From contig KV423998.1 of assembly GCA_001632435.1 (NCBI GenBank), positions 5,859 through 69,858 on the forward strand: 64,000 bases of DNA, in the 5' to 3' direction. The number at the start of each line of letters is the position of its first letter. The stretch's first letter is position 1. The position numbers and the translations under genes were made by a program. A model generated the notes under the pieces. The model was given only the letters and a program-made list of their open reading frames with translations. It made no database searches and was not told the origin of the DNA. This DNA comes from Calocera cornea HHB12733 (lineage: Eukaryota; Basidiomycota; Dacrymycetes; Dacrymycetales; Dacrymycetaceae). Of this stretch, positions 56,002 to 64,000 are shown piece after piece.

Positions 56002-57617
56002 TCATTCGAGTTCCTGCGCATTCTCGAGTTCGAGCCGTAAGCGACGGTGCTTGTGGAGCGCCTTGCGTACTCTCGTCGCATAACGTGAGTCGCCAAGGAA
56101 TCGGATTTCGCGATCCGGATACAGACCGTCGAGAAGTCGAGCGACGTCCGCAGCCTTCGCGACGTCGTTGGAGAGATCGTCCAGCTTGAAATGGATCATA
56201 GACGCCTGTACGACGCCGGCTTGCAAAGGCAACACAGGATACGTTGTAGGTGGTGCGCCGATCCCCGTGATTCGGACCTCGCTGAGCTCGGGACAGTGGA
56301 GGGCAAATGGATGGAGCACATCCAAGCTCACAGGTGTGAGCTCCCCTCCCTCGAAGGTGACGGTCCATGCGTCGTCTCGCCATGCCTCTGTTACGACGGA
56401 AAGTTCCCGGAGATGAGGCCAGGCTTGTGCCATCCGCTGGAATTGAAGATCCGCCGTATTGACGAGTTGGCCGCCGACTCCGAGGTCCAGAGAGCGGATT
56501 TCGTGGCATTCGTACAGCGGAGCAATGTCAGTGAGAGAATATTCACCTTCGCGAAGTATCTTGAGCTGGATATGCATGATCGTGCGCTTGGACTGCGCGA
56601 TGAAGCTTGATAGTTGCTGGATATCCATTAAGCTCATGGGATTGTACCGTGATTCGTCGTATCCATCCTCCTCGGGCAGATTGGCCGTAAGCTCCACTTT
56701 GCACAGCGTCCTCGTTCGGGAGAGTAAAGCGCATCCCAGATGTCTACGATGAGGAACATCGGCACATATAAGCGTCGTCAAACAGGGAAAGAAGGGAAGA
56801 TCTTGGATGTCTTCGGGACCGAGCCGCGTCCGATCCGGTGAGTCGATATCGAGTACTGCTAGACAGGGCAGAGCGACAAGGGCAGCGATGCATTCTTTGG
56901 TGGATGGAAATACCGAAACATGGAGATATGTGAGATGATTGAAATGAGGGAACATCTGTGGGAGACAACCGGAGCGTCCACGACATGCGTCGTCCACATC
57001 GCAGGAAAATCGGGTCAAATGTGCGGCCGACAATGCATTTGCGAGTGTCTCGATTCCCGTAGAGGACCAGAGCTTGGAGCGTTCCGCGGAGGGAGCCACC
57101 CGTTCAGACGGCATCACGTCCATCATAGATGGTGCTCCCAAGGTGAAGGTCTGCAAGGTAGCATGTATGACCAGGATCATCAGGTCAAAGCCAGGCATCG
57201 AACAAGGCTTCCCCACTCTCAGATGGCGAAGGGAAGGGAAGAAAGGTGCAAGGAAACCGTGTACCAGTAGTTGACGCAGTGCGTGGCAGAGACGCTCAGA
57301 CGTCTTTTCATTCCATGACTCGAGAGATAAAGTTTGGACCAGTGGAAAGTATAGGCGGAGTCGGTCATGTGCCTGCTTCCATGTCATCAAGCGACCTGCT
57401 TCTCTGCAAGAGATATACGCACATCCTCTTTATTTGCTATGGAGGCGGTATGGTGCAGCAGGCGATCGAGGTGATAAGAGTTTATTTCCTTCCAAGCTGG
57501 CGGGGCTGCCAAGCGAAAGTCCCTGCGGGAGCAGCGCAGAATTCGTGGGAGATCCCCTTTCGGCAACTGCGCCAGTATCATCTTCGCCAGCTCGGGTACG
57601 TCCCATACTGAATGCAT
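56002..57617 (-). CDS. F-box-like/leucine-rich protein, copy 1 (521 aa)
   Basis: Two exons on the minus strand: 57423-57617 (195 bases) and 56002-57372, total 1566 bases in frame, with a 50-base intron. The first exon encodes an F-box-like unit (VWDVPELAKMILAQLPKG, ILRCSRRDFRLAAPPAWKEI). The second encodes irregular leucine-rich strands and helices (LRHLRVGKPC, LTYLHVSVFP, IRSLDLGVGG, LRELSVVTEAW), as in the large Agaricomycete F-box family. Such proteins select targets for ubiquitin ligases. The start (MHSVWDV) is set by comparison with copies 2 and 3, which also begin M-H-x-[VI]-W. No target can be predicted. Confidence 0.82.
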
Positions 57618-58044
57618 GATGTGGCCGCGAGGTTTCAGGTTGGTGAGGTGACCCAAACCAGTGCGCCAGGACCGGATGACTTAGAAGGAGGTGAAGAAAG
57701 CGTAAGTGCCCCACCGATGTACGTCGCGTCCTCTGCTGTGTTTGTGGTCCGTGCGCCAGAACAGTCACACCGTCTCCGAGGTCCCTGCGGAGGTGCAGTG
57801 GTGCAGTGACATCATTTCCTCCTCCATTACTAGATGACTGAAGGTCCAAGATTTATAACGACTAGTACATTGCTATTGAATTGTGACATGCACAACACAG
57901 ATGCTGACATTCTGCCGCGGTGTGTTGTATGTATGCCGACCTGGAAATGGGAGACACTGCAGGCACGAATTACAAAGTAAAACCATACGTGAGAACCACA
58001 GGCGTCAACCAACTGCTGAACATGGCGATCAAATGTGCTGCCGT
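57618..58044. other. Spacer between F-box copies 1 and 2
   Basis: It contains the promoter of copy 1 and the 3' flank of copy 2. No other feature was recognised. Confidence 0.4.
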
Positions 58045-59647
58045 TCAGCTCGAAGCATCGGAATAGAGATCGGGTTGGAGGTCCAGTGCATCTTGGACGC
58101 GGACATCATACGCACCATCTAGAAGGTCGACGTCTTCGGTCGACTGATCGATATCGTCCACCAGCACGTGAAGTCTTCGATGCGGGTACAAACCCCGCAA
58201 GAATGTCGCTGCCTCGTTCCATCCAAACTTATCAGATCAGATAGTCTCCCCAAGTTCAATCGTAGAGGCAGATGCAAATGGCGGGGGATTGCGGGTAAGA
58301 CCGGGCATGAGGTGTGCGGCAAGTTGATACCGCTCAACCGGATATACTCGAGTTTTGGACAAAATCGTGCGAACGACACCAGAATGTCCAAACTCAGATA
58401 ATTTCCTTCGAATACATCTGATGGATCATCACTTGCTTCGCAGCGAAAGTCGAGTCTGACTGACAAAGACTGTAGATTCGTCCATGCTTCGGCCATCTGT
58501 TGGAGGTGGATGGATAATACATGAAGGACCGTGCCACAAAATCCAATACGCACTCGGGAGAGGTTTCTGCAGCGGTATAATGGGGAGAGATCCGTAAAGT
58601 TGCACCGTGCAAGATTCCACGCTTCAAGTTCGAGTTCGAGGATGGAGTTACCGGATTGCGAGATGAGGGAGACACACTTGTGTAGATCGACACACTTGTG
58701 TAGATCGACGTGGACAAAAGATATGTCCGCAAACAGCAGGTTTACCTCTTGTAACGTGTCCATTTTGGATAACAAGGTGTAGGTAATGAAATGATCGCTG
58801 ATGTAGCGACATTGAAAGGACGTAAGACACGGGAAGAATGACAGCTCCTTGACCTCGTCATGCGAGAGACTGCCTGTTGGTGATGCTAGTTCCAGTCAGC
58901 TCAGATAAGGTATGGAAATGAGATCAGACGCAATTGGTTGGTCGAGATGCAATTTCCAGAAGTGGACAGCTTTGAGGTTCCGAAAATGAGCGAAGATTGG
59001 CGCAGCCGAGAAGTCGTGTCGCGAGTATACATGTCCGTGGGCATACGAGAAGTCAATCAAGTTCCGTGCCTCGGTTAACTTTGCTTGAAAATCCATGAGC
59101 TTGCTGAACCACTTAGGCTTGGGCACGTTGTTAAGAATGCTGCCATAGAGACAATCTCTGATCTCGATGCCGCCAAGGTTGGGATGGATGAGCAGGGTAG
59201 CGACCTCTATACCTTCAAGCGACGAGAGATCCACTTCGAGAAACCGAAGACGGGGAAACACAGGAGCAAATATTGGTTCCGACAGCATGTACTTCCAGAG
59301 TCTGAGAAATGCATCCTGCTTTGCGCGAGGGTGAGCGCGGTTCAGACGTAGTGTTCGTACCAGTGCCGTATATATTCGCAAACGCTCCCGTCCCTACAGA
59401 GCTACGTCATTATTCGGACAATGGGACGCATGCATGAATACTGAGGACTCATCTTGCTCCCATCTGTCTGGAACTGAACAGCGGCGAGCAAAGTCGTGAG
59501 GTCTAGTGTATCGGCCTCTTTCCACACGAGTGGGGAAGCGAGCTCGAAATCTCTACGTGAGCAGCGCAGAATCCGACGAGCCACCTTCTTTGGTAGGTAC
59601 TCCACTATCATCTTGACCAGTTCCGGGATGCCCCATATTACGTGCAT
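58045..59647 (-). pseudogene. F-box-like/leucine-rich protein, copy 2, decayed
   Basis: It aligns along its length with copies 1 and 3: an F-box-like first exon (MHVIWGIPELVKMIVEYL), leucine-rich middle and C-terminal LRLNLGRLSDLI. Defects: an in-frame TGA at 58896-58898 within PYLS*LELASP, where copy 3 reads SLPHLEELVL; and a frame change near 58215-58235, after which the matching reading (FLRGLYPHRRLHVLVDDID) lies in another frame and runs to a stop at 58045. The first intron has no clear GT at the position used by copies 1 and 3 (sequence there reads ATGAGT). An in-frame 18-bp duplication gives VDLHKC twice (58680-58715). The open parts are long, so decay is recent or these are assembly errors. 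Confidence 0.75.
58673..58709 (-). repeat. 18-bp tandem duplication in F-box copy 2
   Basis: Two adjacent copies of CACTTGTGTAGATCGAC(A/G) occur, encoding LHKCVD repeated in frame. Confidence 0.85.
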
Positions 59648-60201
59648 AACGCGATCGAGGGAAAGGTGGAGTCGAGATCCGCAGTATGGTGAAGATGGTC
59701 GTCAGAAGGCAGAGACCCTCGAGTCGTCTGCCGGCGCGACGAGTAGTGCACGCGTGAAGCTGATGGCGTCGTAAAACAGATTGCCCCTTATGACTCATCA
59801 GAGCCGTTCATATTGACTGAGCTTGCTAGTCAACGGCTGACGTTGCTATGCGGCTAACTATTGCTACATCCCGCGTGCAGGCGAGCGCGAATGTCCATAG
59901 CTGAAGTTCTCAGAACCTGAAAACAACGGTGACAACCGTCGCAGGTACGCAACCCCTCTAGCAGGCAATATTGTCTGTATGATTGCAAAGTAGCGCTGAT
60001 ACATATTACTACGTGATACCATGGTGAAAGATGAGGTGGATGAAGGTACGGTCCAGACACGACCCGGATGTAGGGCGCGCCGCACAGTATGGCAGATTCC
60101 ATGTTGATGTCGATGAAGTGAATTGCCCGTTACATGTACGGCTCGTGGGATGATGAACGCCAAATGAGTTGCATGGGACGTGGAGAAGCACGGATGTCTT
60201 A
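59648..60201. other. Spacer between F-box copies 2 and 3
   Basis: A 554-base gap containing the promoter of copy 2 and the 3' flank of copy 3. No conserved exon remnants were noticed. Confidence 0.4.
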
Positions 60202-61750
60202 TCATGCTGGAGTTTCGAGATAGGCTTGGTGATAACGCTCGAGTGCCTCCTCCACGTCAGTATCGTGGCCCGCATCAGGAAGTAACTCCGAATCCGTCTC
60301 AGCACTCTTTCTGAGGTCTATCAGTACTTCTATCTTTCGACCTCCATAGAGCGACCCCAGATATCGAGCAACCACAGATGGTTCGAATATCTCTGATAGT
60401 TTGCCCAAGTTCAGACGGAGAGGCAGGCGTGAGAACCCGGGCTGCACTGGCACCACGGCATCAGCGTGTGGCGGCGCCTTGATACAGTTCGTTCGAAAGT
60501 ACTCAAGCTTCGGGCAATGGAGTGCCAAAGGGTAGAGTGCGTCCATACTGAGAATAGTTACTTCGTTCTCATCACTTGTTGCCGTGAGCGACAGGAACTG
60601 AAGATTAGGCCAAGCTTCTGCCATGTTTTTGACATGCCAGTCTGGAATGTGGGTGACATGACCGTGTACTGCAAGGGTCATACGCTCAAGGCCGTGGCAT
60701 TCGTAAAGAGGCTCGAGGCTCGAACAGTCAAAATGCAACATGTCATCGTTGGTGAGCTTGATGGATCGTACTGATCCTTTCGACCGCGCGATGCCCAAGC
60801 AAATGTTGTGCAGATCGACGTCGCCATTCTCAAAGTGGTAGATCTCGACATCGACCTCGCGTAGTTCGCTTGTCTTCGAAAGCAGGGTGCAGATTAGTCC
60901 ATTTTCTTCAGCGTACGCTGTGCAGCGAAACACCGATAGGCGTTCGAATCCCGAGATAAGCTCAAGTGTTTCAGGTGGTGCCCGGGATGACGGTTTCCTC
61001 AGTACCAGCTCTTCCAGATGCGGTAACGAAGTCAAGGTGGAGAGGGTAGATGTGGTGATGGGCAGGCTTGAGAATTGGATCTTCGTGAGGGACTTGACAT
61101 TGCCCAGTAGCGTGAAGGAAGTTTCCGGTTCCACACAGCAAGCACGCCCATAGAGGTAAGCGAACTGCGTTAACGCTTGCATATCGCTCAGCTTATGAAT
61201 GAGGGCGGTGATTCTGGTGATCCAGACGGTCTGAGCGGCGTCGTCTGGGTCATCGAAATAGAAGCAGTCCTTGATGAGAATGCATCGCAAGTTCGGCTGA
61301 ATGAGCATCATCGCCGTCTCCGCACTCCCCGCTGTCATCACGTCGACGTCGAGGGTTTGGAGAGAAGAGAAGAGTGGTACGGTAATCCCTTCGTAGAGTA
61401 CACGATTGAGGTCGTTGATGAACGCGTCCTTCTTCCGTTGCAGGAAAAGGAGGCTGATGCGTAGGGTATGGACCAGTGAGGCGTAGATGCGGAAGCGAGC
61501 GAGCGCCTGTATGTCGTCAGCGCCAAATGTCAATAAGGCAATGAGGAGAGCTCACGAAGTCCTTGTCAGTATCAAACGGCAATACAGCCAACAAACGTGC
61601 AAGATCGCCGGTCTCCGCCCATTTCCAAGCGCGCGGCGAAGCCAATAGGAAGTCTCTGCGGGAGCAGCGCAGAACTCGCTTGAGATCGCTCATTGGCAGG
61701 TAGTTGATGATCGTCTCGGCAAGCTCCGGTATCCCCCATACCGCATGCAT
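60202..61750 (-). CDS. F-box-like/leucine-rich protein, copy 3 (499 aa)
   Basis: Two exons on the minus strand: 61556-61750 (195 bases, identical in length to copy 1) and 60202-61506, total 1500 bases in frame, intron 49 bases. The F-box-like part is VWGIPELAETIINYLPMSD, VLRCSRRDFLLASPRAWKW. The repeat part includes LQTLDVDVMT, LTKIQFSSLP, LEELVLRKPS, LERMTLAVHG and LQFLSLTATS. The C-terminus RLPLRLNLGKLSEIF and YLGSLYGGRKIEVLID matches copy 2. Intact copy; presumed substrate adaptor of an SCF-type ligase, inferred from fold only. Confidence 0.84.
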
Positions 61751-62294
61751 GATTCGTCCGAGATACGGGCCAGCTGAGGTTGTGTTGGTAGGCGTAAGAC
61801 GATCGCGAGTCAAGCCCCTGTCGCCATGAAGCGGGACGCCGGGTAGGACTGTACAGTACCAAACCCCGTTCGTCACAAGGGTGCCTTCTCATGAGTGACC
61901 ATATCTGGCGTTGTACAAGCCGTATCTGCACCCAAGGGCCCAGATACATACTGGTCCGCCCCTGTGTCTCGTCTTTTGGTGGTACCCTCCCGATACAGGT
62001 TCCCGATATCGAGTTACAGTAGGTCATGGGTCCTGAACGAACGACAGAGCGCAGCAAACAGGGCCCTTCGGGGATCACTGCTGTGGGCACGGTCCAGGTA
62101 CACGCGTGTTTACTACTTCGACACACTGTCATACTCTATTGGATACAATGCAGCGCTCGCGACAACAGGCACCTAGCAATCCTTCTCTATCGTAGCCACA
62201 CACAGTCTACTCCTGCCTCCGAGGCATCATGCAATCAACGTCAGTTCTCTGTCGAAAGATCAGTAATTGGCGGAGAAACATACGGGCACCGAGC
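61751..62294. other. Intergenic region
   Basis: It separates the start of F-box copy 3 from the stop of DGAT2, both on the minus strand. Short open frames exist, but nothing is supported. Confidence 0.45.
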
Positions 62295-63920
62295 TTACTT
62301 CCGTCTCTGCTTCGCGAACGCGTCTTTATACGTGTCCCATATGCGCATGAGCTCTTCGATGTACAGCTTCTGTGTGTCTTCCAGCAGTTGCTGACTGGGG
62401 TTGGCTACGCGCTCTACATGGATTGGACGTCCACAGACAATCATAATGCGCCGCCGGTAGGGCATCAGACCGATGGTATCTACGTTATGGTGTAAACAAT
62501 CTTGCACGGTCTGACCGCAATTGATGTACACACAGTTCAGGATGCCGCGTCCATGGAACAGAGGGAGCGTGAAGCCGAAGAGATGTTGGAACTTCTTCTG
62601 CAGCTTGTACACCGTCGTCCCCTTTTCGTTTGAGAGCTGCTCGTAGATCTGATATGATCGTCAGCATGAATCAATATGGAGTGCACTGATATGTACATCA
62701 TTCTCTCCAAAGGAGAATACCGGAACCAAGTCCGCCCTAGCACGGTGTCAAGTCTGCTCCATAGATCCAGGTCAAGCGGACGTACCCATACTGGATCGCC
62801 AATTTGATGAACCCGAATCGCTTTTTCAGCGTCAGATCCGCCGTCCCGGGATGGGCGCTCAAGCTCTCCGCTGCACCACCGATGACGATGGTGATGCTCT
62901 GCCCCGGCCCCTTCTTGAGGATGTTGGCGCAAGACTTGCGTGAGACGGAGGCAATGCCCATCCACATGATGATCTCGCGGTAGATGGGAAGGTAGAAGTT
63001 GGAGGAAAGGGTGAGGAGGTGCGGTGTGATTCCGGGAAAGTGCTGGGAGAACCCGATACCTGATGCAATGGTCAGACTGTCACTAACGACGATTGTGGTG
63101 TACGCACTCTCAGTTGCGAAAGTCGCCATCGCACCCCTGTTGTGCAAGATTAAATGGGGCAGACTCGCAGCATTCACGAATCACGCACATGCCAATGATA
63201 CCATGAGGATGGTATCCAAAGAGATACGGCCTGTCTGGAGGAAGTACGGCTTCCTGTTCCTCCCCATCAGCTAGCACCTCAAGCACTCGACAAGGCAACA
63301 CACCCTCATCATCCTGTTCGGCTCGTCAGCTTACTACGGTAGCAGGAGGTGCGCAGACACCCACTCGGCAGGATAATACTCCGCGAAGTGTTTCCAAAAG
63401 CTCAAACTCCTGAACCACGTCCACGGTCGTCCACCCTGATTTGGCGCGTCGTCAATGAAATAAACCCAAATGAGGTAAGCGGTGATGAGGGGCCAGAATG
63501 GTGGGAAAGAACTGTCGATGGGTCAGTATATGCACGGTATATAATAAGATCGGCACATGCCAGAGAATGAAGAAAAAGGAGAGGGTGAAGGGGACCATAA
63601 GCGCCCAGATAGCGACGGCTGCGGTCTGCAGTCTACGCTGCCGCGGTACGACGAACGGTGCAAACCTGCACCAAGATATGAGTGACACGACTCGTCGACG
63701 ACGCAGTAACTCCCACGCACTCGATATGGGGTAACGGCGCTTCAATCCTCGGCATCTTCAACCTCGGTAGGAGAGAGAGGGTCACAGAGGACGGAGAACG
63801 AGATGCGCTCGGCGTGCTCGCGCCTGACGTCTTGCCCGACTTGGCCTCCTGTCGCGTCCTTTCCTTCTCCTGTTCCCGTTCAGACATGATCGGTGGCGGG
63901 ATCGACGTTTCGCCAGCCAT
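62295..63920 (-). CDS. DGA1: Diacylglycerol O-acyltransferase type 2 (395 aa)
   Basis: Nine exons on the minus strand: 63721-63920, 63561-63665, 63361-63511, 63189-63277, 63108-63136, 62786-63059, 62697-62736, 62534-62648 and 62295-62479, total 1188 bases in frame. It makes triacylglycerol from diacylglycerol and acyl-CoA on ER and lipid droplets. Motifs: paired membrane segments (WALMVPFTLSFFFIL, LITAYLIWVYFI), the active-site YLFGYHPHGIIG, FPGITPHLLTLSSNFYLPIYRE, VIGGAAESLSA, VFSFGENDIYEQL and GLMPYRRRI. Intron 2 appears to use a GC donor (63560/63559, GCATGT), the only way to keep phase and give the expected CSFPPFWPL; other joins are canonical. A short Ser/Thr-rich N-terminus precedes the first membrane segment. 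Confidence 0.92.
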
Positions 63921-64000
63921 GGTGGGACGCTGGGAGGGCGTGCAGGCTCGACGCGGTCGGACTTCGTAGGTGTATGCAGTCGCAGGCGCAGTCGGTGGGG

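Noticed and set aside
58896..58898. TGA as a selenocysteine codon in F-box copy 2
   Set aside because: Most fungi lack the selenocysteine system, and the same gene carries a frame change, so decay is the simpler reading.
1..64000. CRISPR array, prophage or bacterial insertion
   Set aside because: No regularly spaced repeats or phage genes, and spliceosomal introns occur in most genes throughout.

Overview
This is nuclear DNA from a filamentous basidiomycete, most likely an Agaricomycete. The genes are GC-rich and crowded on both strands. They are cut by many short introns (about 45-65 bases, GT(R)NGT donors and YAG acceptors). The gene set also fits: Snx41/Atg20-type sorting nexin, Rim2, GatA/Her2, Tim23, Kap123, Leo1, Dgat2, Msc2, small secreted proteins and an F-box-like/leucine-rich family. 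All exon joins were worked out by eye from splice signals, reading frame and family knowledge. Nothing was computed or searched.

Layout. 0-10 kb: 3' part of an App1-type phosphatidate phosphatase, a small secreted protein, an unknown 141-aa protein, a Snx41/Atg20 PX-BAR nexin, a probable mitochondrial helical protein, and a mitochondrial TPR protein. 10-21 kb: a large CUE-like + CCCH + DUF1771 + Smr protein, an acidic coiled-coil protein divergent from TIM23, a CYSTM peptide and a cysteine-rich secreted or membrane protein. 22-31 kb: Kap123 importin, RNA polymerase III subunit Rpc9, and an Msc2-type zinc transporter with a very long histidine loop. 31-44 kb: a non-coding stretch with a possible retroelement scrap and tRNA-like sequence, then an amidase, three M20 (PM20D2-like) hydrolase paralogues split by LEO1, and a GH3 N-acetylglucosaminidase-type enzyme. 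44-56 kb: an aldo/keto reductase with an unassigned N-terminal domain, Sec72, two uncertain small genes, an Ataxin-10 homologue, Rim2 and GatA. 56-62 kb: three tandem F-box-like/leucine-rich genes, the middle one decayed. 62-64 kb: DGAT2.

How they fit together. Most genes are housekeeping: mitochondrial biogenesis (TIM23, Rim2, GatA, two targeted helical proteins), transport (Kap123, Sec72, Snx41), transcription (Leo1, Rpc9) and lipid storage (App1, DGAT2). Many lie in divergent pairs sharing 290-440-base promoters. The accessory parts are 31-44 kb, where five amide- or amino-sugar-hydrolysing enzymes lie almost side by side around LEO1, and 56-62 kb, a birth-and-death gene array. I saw no clearly undescribed system. 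The hydrolase cluster, the reductase with the extra domain and the RNA-binding Smr protein are the best leads.
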